A DNA stretch of 41,810 nucleotides from Terriglobia bacterium (lineage in GTDB: Bacteria > Acidobacteriota > Terriglobia > Terriglobales > Acidobacteriaceae): contig JAIQFM010000012.1 in the NCBI GenBank assembly GCA_020073285.1, positions 1 to 41,810 on the forward strand, given 5' to 3'. The notes beneath the pieces were generated by a model. That model was not told the origin of the DNA and searched no databases. It saw only the letters and a list, made by a program, of their open reading frames with translations. The translations under genes were made by a program, and so were the position numbers. Every line of letters begins with the position of its first letter. Position 1 is the first letter of the stretch. Below, one piece after another: positions 25,564-35,319 of the stretch.

Positions 25564-26118
25564 ATGAGCGCATTGCCGTACCCGCCGATCACAGCGCCAA
25601 GCTCCATGGGGCTGGCGGAAGCGCCTTCGGCTGGGTGGTATGCGTTGTACACTTGCTCTCGCCACGAAAAGCAAGTTGCCGTCCAGCTGCAGCAGCGCGA
25701 CATCGAGTTTTTCCTTCCGGTCTACACCTGCGTTCGGCGATGGAAAGACCGTCGCGTAACCCTTCAGCTTCCCTTGTTTCCCGGCTACGTTTTTGTGCAT
25801 ACCTTGCTACAGCGCCGTCTCGAGGTGCTCAACGTGCCTGGGACGGTGCGCTTCGTCGCTTTCAACGGTCGACCGGTAGCGCTCCCCGAGTCCGACCTGC
25901 TGCGGTTGCGTAGCGGACTCGATCAAGGACTCTGCGCCACGCCGCACCCATACATGAAAATCGGCCGTCGCGTACGTGTGCGCTGCGGTCCCCTTGCCGG
26001 ATTGGAGGGAATCTTTGTGCGCAAGAAGGAACATTCCCGGATTGTTCTCTCCATCGACCTGATCATGCGTTCTGTCGCCGTCGAGGTCGACGCTGCCGAC
26101 GTCGAACCTCTCAATTGA
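25564..26118 (+). CDS. NusG paralogue, RfaH/UpxY/LoaP-like antiterminator
   Basis: A 184-residue specialised NusG. The N-terminal NGN domain begins AGWYALYTCSRHEKQVAVQL, with FFLPVYTCVRRW, LPLFPGYVFVHTLL and VPGTVRFVAFNGRPVALPE; the C-terminal KOW domain is IGRRVRVRCGPLAGLEGIFV. Such paralogues bind RNA polymerase at specific leader elements and stop premature termination of long polysaccharide operons. It is the first gene of the export operon, exactly where UpxY and LoaP occur. The ATG at 25564 is preferred; TTG at 25492 and an ATG 15 codons later are alternatives, and none has a clear ribosome-binding site. The general NusG gene is expected elsewhere in the genome. Confidence 0.9.
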   Translation: MSALPYPPITAPSSMGLAEAPSAGWYALYTCSRHEKQVAVQLQQRDIEFFLPVYTCVRRWKDRRVTLQLPLFPGYVFVHTLLQRRLEVLNVPGTVRFVAFNGRPVALPESDLLRLRSGLDQGLCATPHPYMKIGRRVRVRCGPLAGLEGIFVRKKEHSRIVLSIDLIMRSVAVEVDAADVEPLN

Positions 26119-26158
26119 GTCGTTGAAGTTCCGCTCGATGCTGTTTGAGTGAGGTGGT

Positions 26159-26347
26159 ATGAGGAGTGCATTCCCGCAGAATCCCAGGTCGTCGCTGGTG
26201 TTCGCGTTGGCCCTGTCGTTAGCTGTCGTTTCCGCTTTTGCCCAGAGAACATCTTCTCCGGAAGACCGGCAATCGCGCGCCGCCCGCGCCGCCATGGAGC
26301 AGGTGGCGTTGTCGGCAGACAAGATCATCGGCATTCTACGGGAGTAA
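26159..26347 (+). pseudogene. N-terminal fragment (signal peptide) of the SLBB export protein
   Basis: 62 codons starting MRSAFPQNPRSSLVFALALS, a signal peptide ending in AFAQ, followed by EDRQSRAARAAMEQVALSADKIIGILRE and TAA (26345-26347). The same frame continues after the stop with PGLLLQLKKTLIRKAYEQGR, running into the large SLBB frame. In this family the segment is expected to be continuous (ILR-x-PGLLLQ-K), so the TAA is an in-frame nonsense codon, probably from a Gln or Glu codon. A GAGG ribosome-binding site precedes the ATG by 5 bases. Without readthrough the export signal is separated from the mature protein. Confidence 0.8.
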
Positions 26348-26407
26348 CCGGGGCTCCTGCTGCAACTGAAGAAGACCCTGATTCGCAAGGCGTATGAACA
26401 AGGGCGG

Positions 26408-29400
26408 TTGCTCGATCCCGCCGACCTCACCGATGGGGCCATCGAGCGCCTCGTCCGCGACGACTTCAACGTCCGCGTCCTCGCGACCCACGAGATCGAA
26501 GCCCGCTTCTACATCCGGGCGAAGCCTACTCGGGAGGAAATCGAGAGCTCCGGCATTCGTAAGACTCCGGTAACACAGTCTGCGTCCGCACCTCCGCAAC
26601 CGTCAGGGGGCACTCAGGAAGAAAAGTACTGGGCAACACACGAAGAAGAATCTGAAGTCGCCCCCTACCGTGGCGCCAGGTCTTCTGAGGTAACCGGCGC
26701 TCCAGGTCAGTACGACCAGGAGCAGCAACAGCAGCCGGGCGTTCAGGCTCCGCCGCAGCCACGCAGGTCAGTTCCGCAACCGGCCGCGCCGCCGGATAGC
26801 CGGCGCGAATTGCAGCGCGCGGAACTCGAGCCTCCGATCGACGAAATCAACGCTGCCAGCTCGCGCATGGCGCGCATCACTCCGGATGAATTGCCAGATT
26901 TGCTCGCCGGTACCACGTTGCCGGCCGCCCAACGGATTCCGGCGAGTCCCGGCAGCGCCGCCGGTTACGACCGCGCCCTGCGTGACTCGCTCGGTTCGTC
27001 CTACGGTCTTCCTTCCGGAACTGCTTCGCGCGGTAGCCAGACAAGCCAGCAGTACGGCCAGTACCCCCAGGGGGGCATGGAGACCCGCCTCGACCGCCGC
27101 GCGCGGCCGATGATGCCGGGCGTTTATGATCGCGGTGCTGAGCCGTCGATCTTGCGTCGCCGTCCGAGTCCCTACGCCGACGTTCCTTCGCTCTACGACT
27201 TGTACTTGCAGGTGAACAAACGGCCGCCAGTGCTGCAGCGTTTTGGCGCCGACGTCTTCGTTAACGGCAGCGGCAACGTTGAGGAGTTGCCGATCGACAT
27301 GCCCGCCGGACCCGACTACGTGGTTGGCCCCGGCGACGGCCTCAGTATCGAGCTTTGGGGCAGCGTTTCGCAGCGCCTGCAGCGCATCGTGGACCGCGAG
27401 GGCCGAGTTGCCCTGCCCGAGGTGGGCTCTGTCCCGGTGGCCGGCCGCAATCTGGGAGACGTGCAGCGCCAAATTCAGACGGTGCTGCGAACCCAATTCC
27501 GCGACGTGCAGGCGGATGTGTCGCTCTCCCGGCTACGTACCGTACGCGCCTACGTCGTGGGCGATGTCGAGCGCCCCGGCGCGTACGACATCAGCTCGCT
27601 TTCCACTCCCCTCAACGCCCTGCTCATGGCCGGAGGACCCACCGCCCGCGGTTCACTTCGTACCCTGAAGCATTACCGCGGCACGCAGCTCATCCAGACG
27701 GTAGACGTGTACGACCTGATCCTGCACGGCGTTCGCTCCGATGTGCAGCATATCGAACCCGGCGATACCATCCTGGTTCCGCCGATCGGGGCGCAGGTGA
27801 CGATCAACGGCATGGTTCGCCGTCCAGCCATCTACGAACTGAACGGCGAAAAAAACCTGGCCGAGATTCTGGAACTTGCCGGCGGCGTGCTCTCTACTGG
27901 CACTCTTCGCCACATTGACGTCGAGCGCGTTCAGGCGCACCAGGAACGGATGATGCTCAGCCTCGACCTGCCCGAGGTCGACGATCGGCAGGCAGTCCTT
28001 ACCTCGATGGAAGCATTTAAGGTTCAGGACGGCGACGTAGTTCGCATCTCGCCCATCCTGCCCTACAGCTACAAGACGGTGTTTCTCGACGGCCACGTCT
28101 TTCATCCCGGAAAGTACCCCTACCGCGATGGCATGAAGGTTACCGACCTAATCAAGGACTATAGCGACCTGCTGCCCGAACCGTCAGGCCGCCACGCCGA
28201 GATCATCCGCCTCAATCCTCCCGACTTCCGCCCCGCAGTGCTGGCCTTCAACTTGGAAGATGCCCTGGCCGGCAAAGGCGAGGTTCCGGTCCTGAAGCCG
28301 TTTGATACGGTCCGCATTTTTGGCCGTTACGACTTTGAGGATCCGCCCGAGATCATGGTCGCGGGCGAGGTTCGCGATCCCGGCGAGAAACTGACCAACG
28401 GCGAGACGCATCTTCGTGATGCCGTGTATCTCGGCGGTGGCCTCACACCGGATGCGCAACTGACCGACGCCGAGATTTACCGCAAATTGCCCGGCGGGGG
28501 CATGAAGGTGATCAGCGTCAACCTTGGCAAAGCTCTAGCCGGGGACTCGGTCGAAAACCTCGTGCTCGAATCCCGGGACCGCATCATCATTCACCGTGAC
28601 CTGACCAAGGTGGACCCGCCGACGGTCACGATTGAGGGCGAGGTGGCTAATCCCGGCCACTATCCCCTGGGCGAGAATATGACCGCAGTCGAACTGGTGC
28701 GCACTGCGGGCGGGTTCAAGCGTGGCGCCTACACTCGTTCCGCCGATCTGGCCCGGTACGTTGTCGAAAACGGCAAGAAAATTCTCGGCGAACATCAGGA
28801 AATTCCCATCGGCAAGGCGATGGCCGGTGTCGCCGACACCGATGTTCGCCTGTTCGACGGCGACGTCCTGACGATTCGCCAACTTGCCGGTTGGAACGAC
28901 GTGGGAGCGTCCATCAAAGTAAAGGGCGAGGTCCTGCACCCAGGCACGTACGGCATCGAGCAGGGCGAGAAACTCAGTTCGATTCTTAAGCGCGTCGGCG
29001 GTTTTGCTGCAAGCGCCTACCCCTACGGCGCCTTGCTGGAGCGAGTGCAGGTCCGCGAATTCTCGGAAAAGAACCGCCAGGACATGATTCACCGCATTGA
29101 GGCCGGCGCCAACACTACTGTCAGCGGGAGCGTGACCGGTCAGGAACAAGCGGCGCTGGTCCAGGCTTCCCTGCAACAACAGCAACAGGTGCTGAATGCG
29201 TTGCGCAGTCAGGCGGCGTCTGGCCGGCTAGTGATCCACATTTCATCCGACATTCGCCGCTGGCAGAACACCGCTGCCGATGTAGAAGTCCGGGCGGGAG
29301 ACGTCCTGCTCATTCCCAAGCGCCCGAACTTCGTGCTGATTAGCGGCCAAGTGTATAACCCATCGGCGGTGAGCTTCACGCCGGGCAAGAGCGCCGGATG

Positions 29401-29671
29401 GTACCTGCAACAGACCGGCGGCCCCACCAATCTCGCCGACAAGAAAAACATCTTCATCATTCGCGCCGATGGCTCCGTGGTCGGCCACCAGGGTGGCGCA
29501 ACGTCCGGATTCTGGCACGGCAGTGTGCTCAGCGCCCGCTTGGAGCCGGGCGATACCGTGGTCGTTCCCGAGAAGTTCATCACCGGTTCCAGCGCCTGGA
29601 AGGAAGTCATGACCACGGCGCAATTCATCTCCTCCATGGCCATTGCCGCCCGCGTGGCGACCAGCTTCTAG
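26408..29671 (+). CDS. SLBB-repeat polysaccharide export protein (OPX/Wza-like), N-terminus interrupted
   Basis: 1087 residues from the first usable start (TTG at 26408); with the fragment at 26159 the full gene would be about 1170 codons. After a Gln/Pro-rich, probably disordered region comes the Poly_export domain (YVVGPGDGLSIELWGSVSQR...RIVDREGRVALPEVGSVPV). Seven SLBB domains then each open with a G-x-V-x-x-P-type strand: VVGDVERPGAY, INGMVRRPAIY, LDGHVFHPGKY, VAGEVRDPGEK, IEGEVANPGHY, VKGEVLHPGTY and ISGQVYNPSAV. Such proteins form the outer-membrane or periplasmic channel for capsule or EPS export. Since the signal peptide lies upstream of an in-frame stop, this copy may be non-functional, or may depend on readthrough, reinitiation or a sequencing error. 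A Wzi-like fusion follows. Confidence 0.9.
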   Translation: MLDPADLTDGAIERLVRDDFNVRVLATHEIEARFYIRAKPTREEIESSGIRKTPVTQSASAPPQPSGGTQEEKYWATHEEESEVAPYRGARSSEVTGAPGQYDQEQQQQPGVQAPPQPRRSVPQPAAPPDSRRELQRAELEPPIDEINAASSRMARITPDELPDLLAGTTLPAAQRIPASPGSAAGYDRALRDSLGSSYGLPSGTASRGSQTSQQYGQYPQGGMETRLDRRARPMMPGVYDRGAEPSILRRRPSPYADVPSLYDLYLQVNKRPPVLQRFGADVFVNGSGNVEELPIDMPAGPDYVVGPGDGLSIELWGSVSQRLQRIVDREGRVALPEVGSVPVAGRNLGDVQRQIQTVLRTQFRDVQADVSLSRLRTVRAYVVGDVERPGAYDISSLSTPLNALLMAGGPTARGSLRTLKHYRGTQLIQTVDVYDLILHGVRSDVQHIEPGDTILVPPIGAQVTINGMVRRPAIYELNGEKNLAEILELAGGVLSTGTLRHIDVERVQAHQERMMLSLDLPEVDDRQAVLTSMEAFKVQDGDVVRISPILPYSYKTVFLDGHVFHPGKYPYRDGMKVTDLIKDYSDLLPEPSGRHAEIIRLNPPDFRPAVLAFNLEDALAGKGEVPVLKPFDTVRIFGRYDFEDPPEIMVAGEVRDPGEKLTNGETHLRDAVYLGGGLTPDAQLTDAEIYRKLPGGGMKVISVNLGKALAGDSVENLVLESRDRIIIHRDLTKVDPPTVTIEGEVANPGHYPLGENMTAVELVRTAGGFKRGAYTRSADLARYVVENGKKILGEHQEIPIGKAMAGVADTDVRLFDGDVLTIRQLAGWNDVGASIKVKGEVLHPGTYGIEQGEKLSSILKRVGGFAASAYPYGALLERVQVREFSEKNRQDMIHRIEAGANTTVSGSVTGQEQAALVQASLQQQQQVLNALRSQAASGRLVIHISSDIRRWQNTAADVEVRAGDVLLIPKRPNFVLISGQVYNPSAVSFTPGKSAGWYLQQTGGPTNLADKKNIFIIRADGSVVGHQGGATSGFWHGSVLSARLEPGDTVVVPEKFITGSSAWKEVMTTAQFISSMAIAARVATSF

Positions 29672-29678
29672 GATCATT

Positions 29679-32414
29679 GTGAAACATCTCAGACCAGTGG
29701 CCATCGCTCTCCTATTTGCTGGGGCCGCCATGTTTTCGCCGGCGCAGGAGCAGGACCAGCCGAACGATGGGCAGACTTGTACCGATTTGTCGGGCAGCGT
29801 CACCTTGCCCTGTCCCGGCGGCGCGAAGACGCCCAGCTTGGAGGATATGGACGCCACCGCGGCAGACCATGTTCCTGGGACTGCGGCGGCTCCCAAATCA
29901 GTGCCGCCGCCATCTCGCGCGGATAGGAAAGCTGCCGCTGCCAACGTCGCCCATACCGCCGTGGCGCAGCCCACTTCACCAATTCGTCCCGCTAGTATCC
30001 GCCAGCCCATTGGCTCTGCCTACCCGGACGCCGATCCCGTTTCTGCCACGTCGGCTGCGATGGAGCCGGAACCGGAGCCGATACCGCTGCAGCCTGCTAG
30101 CTCTATCCCGCGCTCGCCCGAACGGGCGTTGTTTAGCAACCTTGTTGCCGACCAGAAGGCGATCTGGACCAGCCCATTTCATTTGCGCCTCAACGATGTC
30201 CAATGGCTTGCGCCTTTGCTCGGCGGCTCGGCGATCATGATCGCCAGCGATACCGACATTGAACGACACGTGCCCACCGGCGCCAACTTCCGCAAGCAGA
30301 GCAATAGCTTGTCCAACTATGGTGTCGCGGCCTTCGCCGGCGTGACCGGCGCAACTTGGCTGTGGGGCGTAGCCAGCCACAACGACCATATGCGCGAGAC
30401 CGGCGTTCTGAGCGGGGAAGCCGCACTCGACAGCTTCGCGCTCACGTACACGATCAAGAGCATTACCCAGCGCGACCGTCCTTACCAGGGCAATGGACAC
30501 GGCAATTTCTGGTCGAAGGGCAGTTCCTTCCCCTCCGAGCACGCTGTCGCCGCCTGGTCGGTTGCAACCGTGTTCGCTCATGAGTACCCTGGGCCGTTGA
30601 CCAAGCTGTTTGCCTATGGCGGCGCGGCTGCCATCAGCGCCGCCCGGGTCACTGCCGACAAGCACTTTGCCTCCGATGCGCTCGTTGGTAGCGCCATTGG
30701 CTATTTCGTCGGGCGCCAGGTTTATCGTGCTCATCACGGCGGTGGAAACCCGGATCAGGCCTACGGAACCTTCGAGCGTGGGCGCGACGCCGAAGGCCCT
30801 CGCGATCCTGCCAACATGGGCTCAACCTATGTTTCTTTGGATAGCTGGGTGTATGCAGCCATGGATCGGCTGGCGGCGCTCGGTTACATCCAGTCCGCGT
30901 TCTTAGGATTGCGCCCTTGGACGCGCATGGAATGTGCGCGGCTGCTGGATGAGGCCTCAACCGGCATTCAGTCCGACACCGGCGGCGGCAAGTCCAGTGC
31001 TGAGGCTGCCCGGCTGTATCAGGCGCTGCAAGCAGAATTTTCCGTCGAATCTCGCCGGCGCGAAGGCCAGCGCAATCTGAGCGCGGAGCTGGAATCGATC
31101 TATACGCGCTTTACCGGCATTTCCGGCAAGCCGCTCAACGACAGCTACCACTTCGGCCAGACGATCATCAACGATTACGGACGGCCGTACCAGGAAGGCT
31201 TCAACATGGTCACCGGTTTCACCAGCCATGCTGAAGCCGGCCTTCTCGCTTTCTACGTTCGCGGGGAATATCAGCATTCCCCGTCCGCGCCCGCGTACCC
31301 GCTGAACGTCCGCCAGGCGATTGCGACCATGGACGCCAATCCGGTTCAGCCGGCGGCCCCGTTCGCGGCCCACGACGATTTTCAGCTCTTGGATACCTAC
31401 GTCGCACTGAACATCAAGAACAATCAAATTTCCTTCGGGCGGCAGAGCACCTGGTGGGGTCCGGGCCAGGGGAGTGCGCTGATGTTCAGTGATAACGCGC
31501 TGCCTATGTACATGCTTCGTTGGACTCAGGTCAGCCCGTTCAAGCTGCCATCGTTGTTCAGTTTCCTCGGCCCGGTGCGGACGGACATGTTTATTGGCAG
31601 GCTGCAGGGCCATCATTTCCCGTCCTCCCCGTACATAAGCGCTCAGAAAGTCAGCCTTAAGCCGACGGAGAATCTCGAACTCGGATTCTCCAAGATCTCC
31701 ATCTTCGCTGGTGGCAGCGCGCCCCTGACATGGCACAATTTTGTGCGAGCTACATTCAATTACAACGATGCCAACCCCAATACGGCCAACCTGCCTGGCT
31801 TTGATCCAGGCGACCGGCGTGCGGGCTTTGATTTCAGCTACCGCCTGCCGGGGCTGCGGAAATGGTTAACGTTGTACAGTGACTCGCTCGTCGACGACGA
31901 TCCTTCGCCTCTGGCTGCTCCGCGCCGTGCCGCAATCAATCCGGGCATCTACCTCTCGCACCTGCCCAAAATCCCCAAACTGGATTTCCGGGCTGAGGCG
32001 GTCAATACCGATCCCCCAAGTGGCCGCAGTATCGGAGGCCAGTTCATTTACTGGAACTCCCAGTACCACGACAGTCACACCAATGCCGGAAATATTATGG
32101 GATCGTGGATTGGCCGGGAGGGACATGGAGTCCAGGTGTCGAGTACGTATTGGCTGTCGCCGCAGAACACCGTCCTTGTTCAGTACCGTAAGGCCTGGAT
32201 TAGCAACGATTTTGTCCCTGGTGGCGGTGCCCTCGACGATGTTTCGGTTCGCTCGGAATTCGTACTTCGTGGCGATCTTTTCGTCAAAGGCTTTTTGCAA
32301 ATTGAAAGATGGAATTTACCCTTGCTCGCATCTCATTTTCAGTCAAACGTCACCACCTCTGTTCAGTTGACCTACCGCCTAGCCCGTCATAAGCTGCGCG
32401 GCACCGGTCAGTAG
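29679..32414 (+). CDS. PAP2 phosphatase fused to a Wzi-type capsule assembly protein
   Basis: A 911-residue exported protein. A signal peptide (VKHLRPVAIALLFAGAAMFSPAQ) and a Pro/Ala-rich linker are followed by a type-2 phosphatidic-acid-phosphatase domain with the full signature: KSITQRDRP (~259), FPSEH (~284) and SAARVTADKHFASD (~320). From ~380 to the end it resembles Caps_assemb_Wzi outer-membrane beta-barrel proteins (STYVSLDSWVYAAMDRLAAL, ISFGRQSTWWGPGQGSALMFSDNA, MGSWIGREGHGVQVSSTYWL). The phosphatase could recycle undecaprenyl pyrophosphate on the periplasmic side while the barrel anchors polymer at the surface. GTG at 29679, 8 bases after the SLBB stop, is the likely start. Confidence 0.9.
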   Translation: MKHLRPVAIALLFAGAAMFSPAQEQDQPNDGQTCTDLSGSVTLPCPGGAKTPSLEDMDATAADHVPGTAAAPKSVPPPSRADRKAAAANVAHTAVAQPTSPIRPASIRQPIGSAYPDADPVSATSAAMEPEPEPIPLQPASSIPRSPERALFSNLVADQKAIWTSPFHLRLNDVQWLAPLLGGSAIMIASDTDIERHVPTGANFRKQSNSLSNYGVAAFAGVTGATWLWGVASHNDHMRETGVLSGEAALDSFALTYTIKSITQRDRPYQGNGHGNFWSKGSSFPSEHAVAAWSVATVFAHEYPGPLTKLFAYGGAAAISAARVTADKHFASDALVGSAIGYFVGRQVYRAHHGGGNPDQAYGTFERGRDAEGPRDPANMGSTYVSLDSWVYAAMDRLAALGYIQSAFLGLRPWTRMECARLLDEASTGIQSDTGGGKSSAEAARLYQALQAEFSVESRRREGQRNLSAELESIYTRFTGISGKPLNDSYHFGQTIINDYGRPYQEGFNMVTGFTSHAEAGLLAFYVRGEYQHSPSAPAYPLNVRQAIATMDANPVQPAAPFAAHDDFQLLDTYVALNIKNNQISFGRQSTWWGPGQGSALMFSDNALPMYMLRWTQVSPFKLPSLFSFLGPVRTDMFIGRLQGHHFPSSPYISAQKVSLKPTENLELGFSKISIFAGGSAPLTWHNFVRATFNYNDANPNTANLPGFDPGDRRAGFDFSYRLPGLRKWLTLYSDSLVDDDPSPLAAPRRAAINPGIYLSHLPKIPKLDFRAEAVNTDPPSGRSIGGQFIYWNSQYHDSHTNAGNIMGSWIGREGHGVQVSSTYWLSPQNTVLVQYRKAWISNDFVPGGGALDDVSVRSEFVLRGDLFVKGFLQIERWNLPLLASHFQSNVTTSVQLTYRLARHKLRGTGQ

Positions 32415-32466
32415 ATGGATGTAACCTAAAAGCCACGTAATCGGGCATCTTCCAAAGCTACCAATC

Positions 32467-33765
32467 ATGGGAGAAATAGGGTTGGATTACAGTCGAGATA
32501 GCACTGTGGAAACGCCCGTTGGCGCCATGGTGGATCCTGCTGGGAACGGCGAACCCGGCCATTTCGGTTACGAACTATTCCTGAGGCATCGCTGGTTCCT
32601 GTTGCGAGGAGCACTCGCCGGTGTAATCGTGTTTGCCGTTGTTGCGCTGCTGATCCCATCGCGATACGAGTCGGTCGCGCAGTTGATGCCACCTGATCAG
32701 AGCAACTCCGCAGCCGGTATGCTGCTGGGTGCCGCCGCGGAGCGCGCACAGAGCTTAGTGGGGCTTCCCGCCGACCTGTTAGGAGCCAAGACTTCCAGCG
32801 CGCTTTTTACGAAGATCTTGACCAGCCAGACTGCTGAAGATGGCTTGATCCGGCGTTTTGACCTGCGCCGCGTTTATCGGGTTCGCTATTGGGAGTCCGC
32901 ACGCAAGAAACTCGAAGCGAACACCAGTATCTCGGAGGACCGGAAGAGCGGCGTCATTACCATTCGCGTGCGCGACAGGGACCGAGACCGCGCCAAGGCC
33001 ATCTGCCAGGCCTACGTGGATGAGTTGAACTTGCTGTCGGCGCGGCTGAGCACCTCTTCGGCGCGGCGAGAACGCGAATTCCTGGAACAACGCCTGGCGG
33101 TGCTCAAGCAGGAACTCGATACCTCGACCAACAATCTGGGGCAGTTCTCGAGCAAGAACACCACGGTTGACATCCCCTCTCAATCCAAGGCGATGGTCGA
33201 GGCAGCGGCCGCATTGCAGGGGCATTTAGTCGCGGCGGAATCCGAACTCGAGGGTTTGAAGCAGATCTACACTGGCCAGAATGTCCGCATTCTTTCGCAG
33301 GAGAGGCGCATTGCCGAGCTGCGGCGCAACCTGCGTCTGCTCACCGGGCAGGATTCCAAGGGGCCGGGCGATTCGGATGCGCCCTATCCCTCTATACGAA
33401 AGCTCCCCTTGCTGGGTGTTACCTACAGCGATCTGTTACGGCGAACTAAGATTAATGAAGCGGTATTTGAGGCCTTGACTAAGCAGTATGAGCTGGCGAA
33501 GGTACAGGAAGCGAAGGATATACCGAGCGTGCGCCTGCTCGATGCGCCCAGCTATCCCGAAAAGCATGTTTTTCCGCCGCGGCTATTGATCATCACCTTG
33601 GGTGGTTGCCTGGGATTGGTGCTGGCGGGCGTGTGGGTAGTGTGGACTGCGATACGCCCGGAAGATTCCAGTAAGCAGCTCATGCTGGAAACGTACAGTA
33701 CGTTCCGCGATGACATCGTTCAGGCCATCAGGCGACGCCGTGCCGCAAGGGAAACGAGTTCGTGA
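32467..33765 (+). CDS. Wzz-type polysaccharide co-polymerase (chain-length determinant)
   Basis: A 432-residue inner-membrane protein. A first membrane helix (~42-62, FLLRGALAGVIVFAVVALLI) is followed by the Wzz N-terminal motif SRYESVAQLMPPD, a long periplasmic region with coiled-coil character (SARREREFLEQRLAVLKQEL; LEGLKQIYTGQNVRILSQERR), and a second helix (~378-398) preceded by the Pro-rich DAPSYPEKHVFPPRLLI motif. No Walker motifs or BY-kinase domain are present. It sets polymer length with the Wzy polymerase at 36265. The ATG at 32467 is used; the end overlaps the flippase start by four bases (GTGA). Confidence 0.93.
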   Translation: MGEIGLDYSRDSTVETPVGAMVDPAGNGEPGHFGYELFLRHRWFLLRGALAGVIVFAVVALLIPSRYESVAQLMPPDQSNSAAGMLLGAAAERAQSLVGLPADLLGAKTSSALFTKILTSQTAEDGLIRRFDLRRVYRVRYWESARKKLEANTSISEDRKSGVITIRVRDRDRDRAKAICQAYVDELNLLSARLSTSSARREREFLEQRLAVLKQELDTSTNNLGQFSSKNTTVDIPSQSKAMVEAAAALQGHLVAAESELEGLKQIYTGQNVRILSQERRIAELRRNLRLLTGQDSKGPGDSDAPYPSIRKLPLLGVTYSDLLRRTKINEAVFEALTKQYELAKVQEAKDIPSVRLLDAPSYPEKHVFPPRLLIITLGGCLGLVLAGVWVVWTAIRPEDSSKQLMLETYSTFRDDIVQAIRRRRAARETSS

Positions 33766-35213
33766 GCGAAATTCAAGTCGCCGAAAGAACTTCCGACGCT
33801 GAGAACCCTGCCGCCCGCAGAGCAGGAGACGCGGCCCGGTCGTCTGCGGCGTCGTCTCGACGTTTGCTGCGGGGAATTGGCGCCACCGCCCTGTACCCGA
33901 TCGTGAGCGCGGTGATCCAGTTAGTGAGCGTTCCTGTTTTCCTGCGCTTCTGGGGCCCGAGTCTGTATGGTGAGTGGCTTCTTCTGAGCACGGTTCCTAC
34001 GTACCTGTCGCTAACTGATATGGGTTTCGGCAGCGTCGCCGGCAATGACATGACCATGCGGGTTGCAGCGGGGGACCGCACCGGCGCGCTGCGCAGCTTT
34101 CAGAGCGCTTGGGTCATGATTTGCGTGATCTCGGCTGTGGTCGGTGCTGTCGTAGCCGGCGGCGTGTATGTGCTACCGCTGCGGCGCTGGCTTAACTTGG
34201 CCGCCATGTCGCCACGCGAGTTTGACGGCGTGCTGCTTCTGCTGATCGTTTACGCTCTGGGCACGCTGCAGACCACGCTGACTTCTTCCGGTTTTCGTTG
34301 CGACGGCAATTATGCAACCGGCACGCTGCTGCTGAACTTGTTCCGGCTGGTTGAGGCGCTGGGCAGCGCTGCGGCGGTGGCTTTCGGCGCTAGGCCTCTC
34401 GTGGTGGCGGCCTTTCTCGTGGCGGCTCGCTGGAGCGGCCAGCTTTTGATGTGTATCGTCATGCGGCGCCGTTCTCCATGGATTACCTGGGGATGGGCGC
34501 ATGCCAACACGGCATCCATTCGGGACATGGCGCGTCCGGCGTTTGCCTTTATGGCCTTTCCCCTGGGTAGTGCCCTGAGTCTTCAAGGCATGCTTCTCGT
34601 GGTGGGCATCGTGCTCGGTCCTGTTGCGGTGGCGGTATTTTCCACGACTCGCACCTTGACCCGGATCGGGTACATGATCTTGGAAACCGTGAGATACAGC
34701 ATCTGGCCCGAGCTGTCAATGGCGTTCGGCGCCGCGAATTGGTCCTATGCCCGTAAGCTGCACGGCAAAGCCTGTCAGGCGGCGCTGCTGCTTTGCGCCG
34801 CTGCAGTCCTGTTCCTGGCAGTGTTCGGGCGGCGCATCTACATTATATGGACGCACGGCAGCCTGACATTCGATCCCTTGCTGTTTGACATCCTGCTGGT
34901 AGTAGTCGTTACCGATTCGCTCTGGTACGCCAGCTCGGCGGCCAGCATCGCGTGTAATGCCCACCAGCGGATCGCCGGGGCCTATCTGGTGGCTACCACC
35001 GCCTCCCTCGTTTTGGCCTACATATCCGTGTCGAGAATGGGATTGGTCGGACCCGCACTGGCCCTGCTGGCCATTGATATTCCCATGACCAGGTATGTTC
35101 TGCGGAGTTCACTCGCCGTTCTGCGGGACACGCCGTACGGCTTTCTCCGCGAACTTTGTACAGCGCCGAATTTTCGCGGCCTAGCCGCGCAGATCATGGG
35201 GAAGCAGAGCTGA
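33762..35213 (+). CDS. Wzx-like polysaccharide flippase (MATE/PST superfamily)
   Basis: A 483-residue membrane protein with about 12 hydrophobic segments and a Ser/Ala/Arg-rich cytoplasmic N-terminus. The first helices contain GATALYPIVSAVIQLVSVPV followed by FLRFWGPSLYGEWLLLSTVP-TYLSLTDMGFG, the standard Wzx/RfbX opening; later ARPAFAFMAFPLGSALSLQG and ILETVRYSIWPELSMAFG fit the family. It moves the undecaprenyl-linked repeat unit across the inner membrane. GTG at 33762 overlaps the Wzz stop, so the two are translationally coupled. Confidence 0.92.
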   Translation: MSEIQVAERTSDAENPAARRAGDAARSSAASSRRLLRGIGATALYPIVSAVIQLVSVPVFLRFWGPSLYGEWLLLSTVPTYLSLTDMGFGSVAGNDMTMRVAAGDRTGALRSFQSAWVMICVISAVVGAVVAGGVYVLPLRRWLNLAAMSPREFDGVLLLLIVYALGTLQTTLTSSGFRCDGNYATGTLLLNLFRLVEALGSAAAVAFGARPLVVAAFLVAARWSGQLLMCIVMRRRSPWITWGWAHANTASIRDMARPAFAFMAFPLGSALSLQGMLLVVGIVLGPVAVAVFSTTRTLTRIGYMILETVRYSIWPELSMAFGAANWSYARKLHGKACQAALLLCAAAVLFLAVFGRRIYIIWTHGSLTFDPLLFDILLVVVVTDSLWYASSAASIACNAHQRIAGAYLVATTASLVLAYISVSRMGLVGPALALLAIDIPMTRYVLRSSLAVLRDTPYGFLRELCTAPNFRGLAAQIMGKQS

Positions 35214-35319
35214 ACCCAGGCGCCATTTCGGTCACGTACTCACTTACTTATCGACATCGGATGCCCGGGGTTGTGCTGGCCGCCGCTTCTAACGCGAGCA
35301 GTTTTATGCTGAGGGCAGG

